Source: B8-G4 sp033720735
GTDB taxonomy: Bacteria; Bacteroidota; Bacteroidia; Chitinophagales; Saprospiraceae
Reading direction: 5' to 3'
Length of the DNA stretch: 9,034 nucleotides
NCBI GenBank assembly: GCA_033720735.1
Contig: JAWWBX010000178.1
Span: 1-9,034, forward strand
In this document: piece by piece, positions 1 through 6,377 of the stretch
Layout of the letters: each line of letters starts with the position of its first letter
Numbering within the stretch: the stretch's first letter is position 1
Notes under the pieces: generated by a model
The model's input: only the letters and a program-made list of their open reading frames with translations
Told to the model about the DNA's origin: nothing
Databases searched by the model: none
Translations under genes and position numbers: made by a program

Positions 1-952
1 TGAGCGGCCGGAATTCACCCATGAGTCCAAACACATCGATCACAAACAGGATCAGGTATAGTCCAAGGAACACGCGGCCGATCGTTTTGGAAGCATACGT
101 CCATATGACCGTAAACAACGATTCCTTCCGCATGCGGCTGGCGCGCTCCGCATCCCTCAGCTGGTATTTGTGCGGGAACAGATAACGGTCGAGCCGAACA
201 AAGAGACGGTCCTGGATGACACCGATGATGATGATCAGTATGAGCAAGGCGAAGGCTTTATCCATCCTGCCCTGACGCATGCCCATCCGCCAGATCAGGG
301 ATCCGATGCCGCCGGTACTGGCAATCCCCCCTTCAACCACGATGATGTACGTCCAGGAGATGGCCGTCAAAACGCGGATATCGTCCGAGATCCGTGACAG
401 CACGCTCGGAAAATAGACAGTCTTGATGGTTTGCCAGTTGGTTGCACCGATCGTGTAGACCGTCTTGACATACACGTCGTTGACCTCGTCGATCCGCACG
501 ATCATCATGGGAAGCAGGTAGATGATGATCCCCACAGCAAGAAAATGCACCTTCATCGAAGTCCCCACCCCAAACCAAACGATGAACAGGCCCATGAGCG
601 CCACGATGGGCAGATAGCGGATGCCTTCGATCTGTTTGAGAAAGGCAAAGCGAAAGGGAATGAACAAACCGATGGCGAATCCCACCGGGATCGAGATCAG
701 GATCGCTTCTACATACCCGGCCAGGTTGAGACCGAGCGAACGTGCGGTATTGCCTACGAGGTTGTTGTCGAGGTACAGGTCCTGAAATGCCGCCAACACC
801 TTGAGCGGGCTGGGCAGGATGATCGGCGGGTACACGGGGTTTTCACCCATCGTCAGGAGCGTCCAGACCAGCAAGACCAGCAGGATACCGGCGACACCCA
901 GAATGACCCTGGTGCGCCGGCTGACCTCTCCGCGGATGAGTAACCAGTTCAT
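1..952 (-). CDS. ABC transporter permease, SsuC/TauC (NitT/TauT) type, 3' end outside window
   Basis: Inner-membrane permease subunit of an ABC importer of the nitrate/sulfonate/taurine class. The frame is open from ATG at 952 to the left edge (317 codons seen, no stop). A first membrane helix lies at about residues 16-34, followed by the periplasmic stretch YPPIILPSP, which is typical at the start of this family. Further hydrophobic helices sit near 80-98, 112-128, 136-151, 196-208 and 234-248. The EAA loop that contacts the ATPase is clear at about 166-182 (TIGATNWQTIKTVYFP). The protein continues past the usual family end (near RYLFPHKY, 257-263) with a basic linker and an extra hydrophobic helix at about 292-309. 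It starts 19 bases after the solute-binding/OmpA gene and is surely co-transcribed with it. No ATPase gene is visible; it may lie beyond the left edge. The transported substrate cannot be inferred. Confidence 0.9.
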   Translation of the reverse strand, partial: MNWLLIRGEVSRRTRVILGVAGILLVLLVWTLLTMGENPVYPPIILPSPLKVLAAFQDLYLDNNLVGNTARSLGLNLAGYVEAILISIPVGFAIGLFIPFRFAFLKQIEGIRYLPIVALMGLFIVWFGVGTSMKVHFLAVGIIIYLLPMMIVRIDEVNDVYVKTVYTIGATNWQTIKTVYFPSVLSRISDDIRVLTAISWTYIIVVEGGIASTGGIGSLIWRMGMRQGRMDKAFALLILIIIIGVIQDRLFVRLDRYLFPHKYQLRDAERASRMRKESLFTVIWTYASKTIGRVFLGLYLILFVIDVFGLMGEFRPL

Positions 953-971
953 GGGCTTCTGCGTGCTTCCG

Positions 972-2546
972 CTAGCCCGGGATCAGTTGGAAATCCGTGC
1001 GTCGGTTCCGAGCCCGGCAATCCTCAGAGGCATTGTCCTCACATCCTGCCACCGGCTTGTCGGGGCCATTACCAATGATGACGAAGCGGTTGGGATCCAT
1101 CCCATAGGTCTGCTGCAGGTAGTCGGCCACCGCCTGTGCGCGGCGCTGCGACAGTTGCATGTTCATTTGCCGGGCGCCGACATTGTCGGTATTCCCCTCG
1201 ATGCGCACGCGCATGTTGGCAAAGGTGCGCGCCACGTCAGCAAACTGCAGATCGATGATCGTCTTGGCATTCTCCGTCAGCGTGCTCTGTCCGGTAGCAA
1301 AATTGATACTGACTGGTTTGGAAGCGATAGCGGGCGCTGTGCGCTCAGCCTCGGTGGGCGGATCGAATGCCGGTCCTTCCTCGGCGGCATGTGCTGCTCC
1401 ACGGAGGTTGTCCATGGCGGCCTGGATCGCCCCTGTGTAGGCGACACTCCGCCACGGCGGGGCTACGGCCGGGGCCTGATTGAGCTCGTAAAACTTGCGG
1501 CTCATTTTACTGTACAGATCGTCTCCCTTGATCCCCCGGTAATCCGGATTCAGGCCAAAGAAGTTGACGTTGTCACCGTGTGTTGTCCAGCGTACGTCGG
1601 CCATCGCGCCTTGTGCATCTTCGACGGGAAACTCAAGGAACTCTGCCAGCAGTTTGGCGGCTTTGTCCTGGTTGGAAGGCGTGCTGTGCAATTCAGCAAT
1701 GGCTTTCATCCAGCCCTCATAAAATGCGTGGATCTGCTCGCGGTTTTCCCGGATAAAGTCATCCTTGGCAAACATGATGTCACCGATAATGTGGGATTGC
1801 TCGATCGTGGAGAGCAGCACCTTCGAGCCCGCCACGTCGCGGGTCGCCTCGAGGTGGAACGGGCTCCACACCACTGCTGCATCGACATCATTTCCCTTGA
1901 AGGCCTGCGCCGCAAAGATCGGGTCCTGCGCAGCGACGACCTCGATATCGTCGTACGACAAACCTGCCGCCTCCAGTGACGAGATGAGCAGCGTTTGTGA
2001 CGGCGAGGGCTCGGTCACGGCCACCCGCTTCCCTCTGAGGTCATTGATCGAATTGATCCCGCGCTTGGCGATGATGACATCCCCGCCGCGCGACCAGTCG
2101 ACCTGCATAAACACCTTGGGATTGAATGCATTGATATCCTCAGGCGCCGTATACAGCGGGAACGCGTCGGCGGTCTGCACCAGCACGTCGTACTCGTCGG
2201 CGATCCAGGCGTTGAGGGCAGCACCGAGATCGTCATTCTTGACAAAACGCACTTTGAGGCCATAATCCTGATAGAAACGGGAACGGGTCGTCGGCTCCGC
2301 TCCTTCGTTGAAGTAAAGGCCCGGCGCGTAACCGCCCCAGGTCACCAGCTGCACGGTGAGTACATCCTCGTCATCACTGAGTCTCTCACCGGGAGCACGG
2401 TTGAGTTCCCGATCACCGCCGGATCCCTCCTTGAAATCGTCCAGTACCGAGGTCTTGTTGTAAATGAACCAACCGATGCCAACGATGGCACCGAGGATGA
2501 GCAGGGTGATCAGGAATTTGCTGAATGTTGTCAGTTTGGTCGCCAT
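972..2546 (-). CDS. Membrane-anchored NMT1/SsuA-like solute-binding protein fused to OmpA peptidoglycan-binding domain
   Basis: A 524-residue two-domain periplasmic protein. Residues 10-28 form a single hydrophobic helix with no lipobox or obvious cleavage site, so it probably stays anchored in the inner membrane. Residues about 62-380 are a type II periplasmic binding domain of the SsuA/TauA/NMT1 class: TWGGYAPGLYFNEG at 69-82, INDLRGKRVAVTEPSPSQTL at 167-186, and VVWSPFHLEA at 225-234. A linker rich in Ala, Glu and Pro follows (about 383-408). Residues about 411-521 are an OmpA C-terminal domain: INFATGQSTLTENA (414-427), IEGNTDNVG (449-457, with Asn where His is commonest), NMQLSQRRAQAVADYL (462-477) and NRRTDF (514-519). 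These include the Asp and Arg that normally hold diaminopimelate. Family knowledge predicts peptidoglycan binding, so the ligand-binding domain would sit between membrane and wall beside the permease. The ATG at 2546 lies 34 bases after the upstream stop. The ligand is unknown. Confidence 0.93.
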   Translation of the reverse strand: MATKLTTFSKFLITLLILGAIVGIGWFIYNKTSVLDDFKEGSGGDRELNRAPGERLSDDEDVLTVQLVTWGGYAPGLYFNEGAEPTTRSRFYQDYGLKVRFVKNDDLGAALNAWIADEYDVLVQTADAFPLYTAPEDINAFNPKVFMQVDWSRGGDVIIAKRGINSINDLRGKRVAVTEPSPSQTLLISSLEAAGLSYDDIEVVAAQDPIFAAQAFKGNDVDAAVVWSPFHLEATRDVAGSKVLLSTIEQSHIIGDIMFAKDDFIRENREQIHAFYEGWMKAIAELHSTPSNQDKAAKLLAEFLEFPVEDAQGAMADVRWTTHGDNVNFFGLNPDYRGIKGDDLYSKMSRKFYELNQAPAVAPPWRSVAYTGAIQAAMDNLRGAAHAAEEGPAFDPPTEAERTAPAIASKPVSINFATGQSTLTENAKTIIDLQFADVARTFANMRVRIEGNTDNVGARQMNMQLSQRRAQAVADYLQQTYGMDPNRFVIIGNGPDKPVAGCEDNASEDCRARNRRTDFQLIPG

Positions 2547-2580
2547 CTTCTGATGTTATTGTCTATGGTGGAGTATAATG

Positions 2581-3600
2581 TTAATCAAAGAATGCGTCAT
2601 ATTGATTGGTGTGTCCTTCCGCGCGCACAGCCTTTTTGATCGGGGCGTTGAGGTCGAGTACGTTGTCCTCATCGGAGGCCTCTTCAATGAGGGCCTGCTT
2701 CTCTTTCCCCAGGATCAGTGAAACCCCTTCCTTTTCCCATTTCTCAAGCATCTTGAGACCCTCTTCTTCGAACACACCGTTTTGCAGGTCGACAGACTGC
2801 ATGAAGTTTTCAGACATGTCCATAAAGCGTTCCATTTCCCCCACTTTCTGGCTCACGTCGTCGGCGATGGCCTCCAGGGCCATGTCGAAGACGGCCCGTT
2901 TGTCCTTGTCACCAGAGATGATGCTCATGGCTGAGCGCATGGCGGAATGGCTGGCCTGGATCGCTTTGCGCTCCTGCTCCTTGACCTCAACCTGGTCCTT
3001 GATATCCTCCATGAGGATCTCTGAATTCTCGTACATCTTGGTCAGCACGCGATACAGGATCTCCATTTTGCGATAGAGGTCCTCAAGCCGCAGGTTGGAC
3101 TCCTTGAGCCGTCCGGCCTTGCGCGATTTGAGGATCATCATCGCCTGTTTGTTCTTTTCCCTGGCCTTGCTCGCCTGCGACAGGTTGCTTTCGATGGCCT
3201 TCCGGTTGTTGATGATCAGTTCCTGAAGCTTGTGCATCTGTCCGCGCAACCTGCTGATCTGTTTGTTCATTTTGCGAAGGTTCTCTTTCAGCTCTTCGAC
3301 ATAGCTCTTGAGAACAGCGATCGGGTCAATCTTGACAAACAGCCCGGTGATCCAGCGCATGACGCTCTTGTACATATACCAGATCAGGCTCCGCACCTTG
3401 GGATCGACCACCATGTAGATGATCGCACCCAGTACGAGCAACATGGCTGAAAGGGCAAGGATACTGGAGGCCAGCTCGATGAGCGCGGGAAGTACGATCG
3501 GCACCAGCACCACCCCCGCGGCGATGAGTCCAAGCAGTACGATCAGCCCGGTTCTCCCTTCAGGCTTGCGCCAAAAACTTTTTGGCTTGTAGTCGCTCAT
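2581..3600 (-). CDS. Two-helix membrane protein with long PspA-like coiled coil
   Basis: A 339-residue protein with no enzymatic motif. Two adjacent hydrophobic segments at about 17-39 and 46-65 form a membrane hairpin. They are followed by a short amphipathic aromatic stretch (SLIWYMYKSVMRWITGLFV, 71-89) and then a long charged coiled coil over about 92-265. The start of the coil, KIDPIAVLKSYVEELKENLR (90-109), resembles the opening of PspA/IM30 proteins (Asp-Pro, then a helix with Glu-Leu-rich heptads). I therefore suggest a PspA-like or PspA-superfamily membrane protein by inference, not certain homology. Classic PspA has no membrane hairpin, so this would be an anchored variant. The C-terminal about 70 residues are acidic and end in TNQYDAFFD, possibly an exposed tail. 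ATG at 3600 follows the previous stop by 9 bases, and the next gene starts 34 bases downstream, so it belongs to the binding-protein/permease operon. It could instead be an unrelated coiled-coil scaffold. Confidence 0.88.
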   Translation of the reverse strand: MSDYKPKSFWRKPEGRTGLIVLLGLIAAGVVLVPIVLPALIELASSILALSAMLLVLGAIIYMVVDPKVRSLIWYMYKSVMRWITGLFVKIDPIAVLKSYVEELKENLRKMNKQISRLRGQMHKLQELIINNRKAIESNLSQASKAREKNKQAMMILKSRKAGRLKESNLRLEDLYRKMEILYRVLTKMYENSEILMEDIKDQVEVKEQERKAIQASHSAMRSAMSIISGDKDKRAVFDMALEAIADDVSQKVGEMERFMDMSENFMQSVDLQNGVFEEEGLKMLEKWEKEGVSLILGKEKQALIEEASDEDNVLDLNAPIKKAVRAEGHTNQYDAFFD

Positions 3601-3609
3601 GGGTACGGA

Positions 3610-4284
3610 TTATGACAAATACGTGTTGATCTTGTTCAGGTCTTCCTGGATTTGATCGACCAGGACATTATAAGTATGGATGAAATCGGCGTTGGTCTTC
3701 TCGACCTTGTCCTGCGATGTCGCAAACTCCGCTTTTTTCTTCTTGATCTTCTCCCGGGTCGCTTCTACTTCCTTCTTCAGTTCTTCAATCCGCGCCAATT
3801 TGTCGGTGACCGACTGCTCAAGCTTTTCAATACTCAGTCGCTGCGACTCCAGCACCTGGGTACGTCGTTTCTCAACCGCTTCCTCAAATTTCGCTCGCTC
3901 ACCTTTCAGCACATCAATGTAGTGCTGCGCACTTTCCTTGATCTTGCCGACGGTCGCGCCCATTGTCTGAGCTGTGGCAAACGCAGATTTGTATTGCGTC
4001 TCCTCCTCCATGTTGACCTTGTCGAGGGAGCGCAGGAAGTCCTTGTACTCGAGGTAGTCAAACCCGTCGAGGTCATTTTCCTCCATGGCGGTGAGCAAGA
4101 CCTTGAGAAACCTGTCACTCACCTTGCCGCCGTCGCTCGAATCACTGGTGCTGTTCAGGTCAGTGGTCACAGGCGTCGCAGACTTGTCACTGGGGCCTGT
4201 CTGACCACCGGCACCAGTTGTTGCCTGTGACTGGGAAGCATCGTCCTCTTCGATGATGAACAGCGATTTCAGTTTCTTCAGCAT
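3610..4284 (-). CDS. Coiled-coil protein of unknown function, first gene of the envelope operon
   Basis: Not recognised as a named family. From ATG at 4284 it has 224 residues; a GTG two codons upstream (4290) is possible, but MLKKLKSLF is the more natural start. Layout: a short basic-hydrophobic N-terminus (about 1-10) that might touch membrane; a low-complexity Ser/Thr/Gly/Asp stretch (about 13-52) that looks disordered; a compact acidic helical segment with DRFLKVLLTAMEENDLDGFD (about 55-74) and YLEYKDFLRSL; then a continuous charged coiled coil (about 115-215) with heptads such as KLARIEELKKEVEATREKIK. There is no signal peptide or membrane helix, so it is probably cytosolic or membrane-peripheral. 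Its stop is 9 bases before the PspA-like gene, which suggests the two coiled-coil proteins act together, perhaps as a scaffold at the membrane. It is probably translated first from the promoter candidate about 70 bases upstream. Confidence 0.85.
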   Translation of the reverse strand: MLKKLKSLFIIEEDDASQSQATTGAGGQTGPSDKSATPVTTDLNSTSDSSDGGKVSDRFLKVLLTAMEENDLDGFDYLEYKDFLRSLDKVNMEEETQYKSAFATAQTMGATVGKIKESAQHYIDVLKGERAKFEEAVEKRRTQVLESQRLSIEKLEQSVTDKLARIEELKKEVEATREKIKKKKAEFATSQDKVEKTNADFIHTYNVLVDQIQEDLNKINTYLS

Positions 4285-4357
4285 GATCACACCCGGAATT
4301 TTCCTGTTCGGCAGGAGCCCATCATTTCCAGTGATAGCGGCCCCTGTTTATGACGGC

Positions 4358-4384
4358 GAAAGATAAGGGAATTTGGGCAGTCAA
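4358..4384 (-). promoter_or_regulatory. Candidate Bacteroidota-type promoter for the envelope operon
   Basis: Reading leftward, TTG (complement of 4382-4384) is followed after 16 bases by TATCTTTC (complement of 4358-4365). This matches the Bacteroidota sigma pattern TTG...TAnnTTTG at all but the last base of the -7 element. Transcription would start a few bases further left, giving a leader of roughly 65-70 bases before ATG at 4284. It is a pattern match only; no alternative candidate of equal quality was seen in the region. Confidence 0.45.
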
Positions 4385-4642
4385 CGGGTGCTGAGTGGCA
4401 GGTGCACAGGCAAGGTCACTCTGTTTGATCGCAGGCATCCTGAGGCATGGACGCTCCTGCCTTCAAATGCTCCCTTGTACATGACTGAATTCCAGTCTCA
4501 TGCTGTCCGACATGGTCTGCCAATTCACTAAAAACTTCCCAGAGGCCTCCCGCACCCTCAATCCCTCAAGGGACGCCCGCCCGCCTTTCCCTTTATGTGC
4601 AGCTTTGCATCTTGCCTTCATCTCTTCGAGTGGCGTCCAACG

Positions 4643-4677
4643 CACTTGAACACTTGAACACCTGAACACCTGAACAC
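4643..4677. repeat. 8-bp tandem repeat, four copies plus a partial copy
   Basis: Units are CACTTGAA twice (4643-4658), then CACCTGAA twice (4659-4674), ending in a partial CAC (4675-4677). The array has two adjacent copies of each variant, which differ at one base (T/C). It ends 8 bases before the -7 promoter element of the arginine deiminase gene, so it covers the place where the upstream (-33) promoter element should be. A chance short frame across it on the minus strand reads as Cys/Ser/Val/Gln-rich and is not a gene. Confidence 0.9.
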
Positions 4678-4684
4678 AAATCCC

Positions 4685-4692
4685 TTACTTTG
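4685..4692 (+). promoter_or_regulatory. Bacteroidota-type -7 element directly before the arginine deiminase start
   Basis: TTACTTTG ends only four bases before the ATG at 4697. It resembles the Bacteroidota -7 consensus TAnnTTTG, as TACTTTG with one base fewer between TA and TTTG. If it is functional, transcription starts at or within a few bases of the ATG, so the mRNA would be leaderless or nearly so. The matching -33 element would fall inside the tandem repeat: CTG at 4662-4664 has a 21-base spacing, while the better TTG at 4654-4656 is further away. Confidence 0.5.
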
Positions 4693-4696
4693 CGGC

Positions 4697-5956
4697 ATGG
4701 CAGAAGTTTTTGTTTCCTCTGAGATCGGCACCTTGCGGAAGGTGATCGTGCACGCCCCTGATGAGGGGATCTCCCGCATTTCGCCCAAACGGGCCGATGA
4801 GTTGCTGTTCGACGACATTGTCTATTTGCCAGAGATGCGGCAGGAGCATCAGGTCTTTACCGATGTACTCAGCGCATTGATGGGCCAGGACAACGTCCTG
4901 GAGGCTGAGACCCTGATCTATGAGGCACTGGAGTCATCGCATGACGGAAGGGTCGAGATCCTGGAACTGATCGCCGATTTTGAGGAACTCCCTCAGGTCT
5001 TCAGGCAGGATCTCGAGAGTCTGGACAACAAGCAGCTGGCGGAGGTGCTGATCACCGGGTATATCCCTGAGATCGACACGATCCTGTTTGATCCCATCCC
5101 AAATTTCATCTTCACACGTGACATTGCCGTGGTGGTGAACGATCATGTGATCATCACCAAGGCGGCCAAGGATGCGCGGCACCGCGAGAACCTGCTTACG
5201 CGTTTCATTTTCTGGCGTCACCCCCTGTTTGCAGACCTCAAGGCGAACAAGCGCCTCATCAACCTCAACACAGTCGATGAGTTTCCACCCAGTCGCCGCG
5301 GAGAAAAGGTCTCGGTGGAAGGCGGTGACATGATGATCCTCAACGAAGACTACTTTCTCGTCGGCGTCAGCGAGCGCTCGACGGAGCATGCCTTTTACTC
5401 ACTCAAGCAAGCGCTTTTCGAACGCAACGTGATTGATCATGTAGTAATGGTGAAGGTACCGTCGGACCGTTCCTACATGCATATAGATACCATCTTCACG
5501 CAGATCAATTACAACCACGCCGTGGCGTTTCAGCCGATCGTCATCGACGGTCTCAGCAGTTATGTGGAGGTACATGCCAAGAACGGGTCGCAACGCAAGT
5601 ACTCATCGATCCGCGAGTTCGTCCTGGCTGAGGTGAACCCCAGCATGCAGTTCATTCTCAGCGGAGGCGGCCAGTCACCCTACCAGGAGCGCGAGCAATG
5701 GACAGATGCCTGCAATCTGTTGGCGGTCAAACCGGGAGTGGCCATTGCCTACGGACGGAATAAACGCACCGCGCAGGCCCTGGAGGGTGTCGGATACGCC
5801 ATCTTGCCCGCCCATCGCTTTCTGGAGCATTGCGCAGAAGACCCGGAATTTGCCGGCAGGCTTGAGGACACTATCATTACCCTTAAGTCCAGCGAATTGT
5901 CGCGCGCCCGCGGTGGCTCACACTGCATGAGTTGCCCGATCCTGCGCTCATCCTGA
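4697..5956 (+). CDS. arcA: Arginine deiminase
   Basis: Hydrolyses L-arginine to L-citrulline and ammonia in the cytosol. The 419-residue length fits the family (about 400-420). All guanidino-group-modifying-enzyme signatures are visible: FTRD at 139-142 (catalytic Asp142), EGGD at 208-211 (substrate Glu208), MHIDT at 261-265 (catalytic His262, Asp264) and a C-terminal RGGSHCMSCP at 405-414, with the nucleophile most likely Cys410. The N-terminal VSSEIGTLRKVIVHAP is also typical. The ATG at 4697 sits directly after the promoter-like element. The thioesterase gene starts 4 bases after its stop. Carbamate kinase, ornithine carbamoyltransferase and an arginine/ornithine antiporter are absent nearby, so classical energy-yielding arginine fermentation is not supported by this window; simple arginine breakdown or citrulline/ammonia production is possible. 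A related amidinohydrolase specificity cannot be excluded. Confidence 0.93.
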   Translation: MAEVFVSSEIGTLRKVIVHAPDEGISRISPKRADELLFDDIVYLPEMRQEHQVFTDVLSALMGQDNVLEAETLIYEALESSHDGRVEILELIADFEELPQVFRQDLESLDNKQLAEVLITGYIPEIDTILFDPIPNFIFTRDIAVVVNDHVIITKAAKDARHRENLLTRFIFWRHPLFADLKANKRLINLNTVDEFPPSRRGEKVSVEGGDMMILNEDYFLVGVSERSTEHAFYSLKQALFERNVIDHVVMVKVPSDRSYMHIDTIFTQINYNHAVAFQPIVIDGLSSYVEVHAKNGSQRKYSSIREFVLAEVNPSMQFILSGGGQSPYQEREQWTDACNLLAVKPGVAIAYGRNKRTAQALEGVGYAILPAHRFLEHCAEDPEFAGRLEDTIITLKSSELSRARGGSHCMSCPILRSS

Positions 5957-5960
5957 ATTG

Positions 5961-6377
5961 ATGTATACGCACGAAACAACCGTCCGGGTGCGCTACAGCG
6001 AGACTGACCAGATGGGCTTCGTCTATTACGGTCACTACGCCGCTTATTTCGAGGTGGCCCGCGTGGAAGCAATGCGCCAATTGGGTATCCGCTACGCGTC
6101 GCTTGAGGTCGATCACGGCATCCTGATGCCCGTGATGAACATGCACGTTCGCTTCCTGCGGCCCGCCGGATATGACGCGCTCCTGACGATCCGCACGGCC
6201 ATCCCCTCGATGCCGGATGACCGGATCACCTTTCACTCTGAAATATTCCTTGAGAACAATAAACTTTGTACTGCGGGGCGCGTCACCCTTTGCTTCCTGG
6301 AAGCTGCAACACGCAAACGGGTCACCGTGCCGCTGTTTCTCATCGATACACTGAAACCGTATTTTGAAACCGCCTGA
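5961..6377 (+). CDS. YbgC/FadM-type hotdog-fold acyl-CoA thioesterase
   Basis: Predicted to hydrolyse acyl-CoA (or acyl-ACP) thioesters in the cytosol. It has 138 residues from ATG at 5961, the usual size for a single hotdog domain. The hallmark motif near the N-terminus is YSETDQMGFVYYGHYAAYFE (12-31), with the catalytic Asp at 16 and the Gly-Phe-Val-Tyr-Tyr-Gly-His-Tyr stretch that opens the central helix. The motif matches the 4-hydroxybenzoyl-CoA thioesterase/YbgC group. A TTG codon directly upstream (5958) is in frame, but the ATG is the natural start. It begins 4 bases after the arginine deiminase stop, and its 3' end overlaps the next gene by 14 bases. It is not next to tol-pal genes, the classic partners of ybgC, so a role in envelope maintenance is not supported here. 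The substrate chain is unknown. Confidence 0.9.
   Translation: MYTHETTVRVRYSETDQMGFVYYGHYAAYFEVARVEAMRQLGIRYASLEVDHGILMPVMNMHVRFLRPAGYDALLTIRTAIPSMPDDRITFHSEIFLENNKLCTAGRVTLCFLEAATRKRVTVPLFLIDTLKPYFETA

Larger units (their letters stand above)
4285..4696. other. Divergent intergenic region, about 410 bases
   Basis: This stretch separates the leftward envelope operon from the rightward arginine deiminase operon. It holds a candidate leftward promoter near its left end, and an 8-base tandem repeat plus a rightward promoter at its right end. The middle (about 4390-4640) contains no convincing gene, tRNA or hairpin terminator; short open frames there overlap the repeat and show no domain-like composition. 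A 9-base inverted pair (GGCAGGAGC at 4310-4318, GCTCCTGCC at 4453-4461) lies too far apart to interpret. Confidence 0.7.

Noticed and set aside
431..943. A 170-codon plus-strand frame rich in His, Asp, Gln and Arg, opposite the permease.
   Set aside because: It is the antisense of a hydrophobic permease with a clear EAA loop; its composition is typical of such shadows.
801..1979. A 392-codon open frame on the plus strand opposite the solute-binding/OmpA gene.
   Set aside because: The minus strand encodes recognisable binding-protein and OmpA domains over the same bases. The plus-strand product has no domain-like pattern; long antisense frames are expected in GC-rich coding DNA.
2571..2580. 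TATAAT-like sequence on the plus strand between the binding-protein and PspA-like genes.
   Set aside because: No plus-strand gene follows it, and the Bacteroidota promoter pattern differs; a chance match in an operon gap.
4310..4461. 9-base inverted pair GGCAGGAGC / GCTCCTGCC in the divergent intergenic region.
   Set aside because: The arms are about 134 bases apart and no further pairing extends them; probably chance.
4463..4818. Two short minus-strand frames (68 and 66 codons) in the intergenic region and the arcA 5' end.
   Set aside because: They read through the 8-bp tandem repeat into Cys/Ser/Val/Gln-rich sequence, overlap arcA in part, and have no supporting motif.
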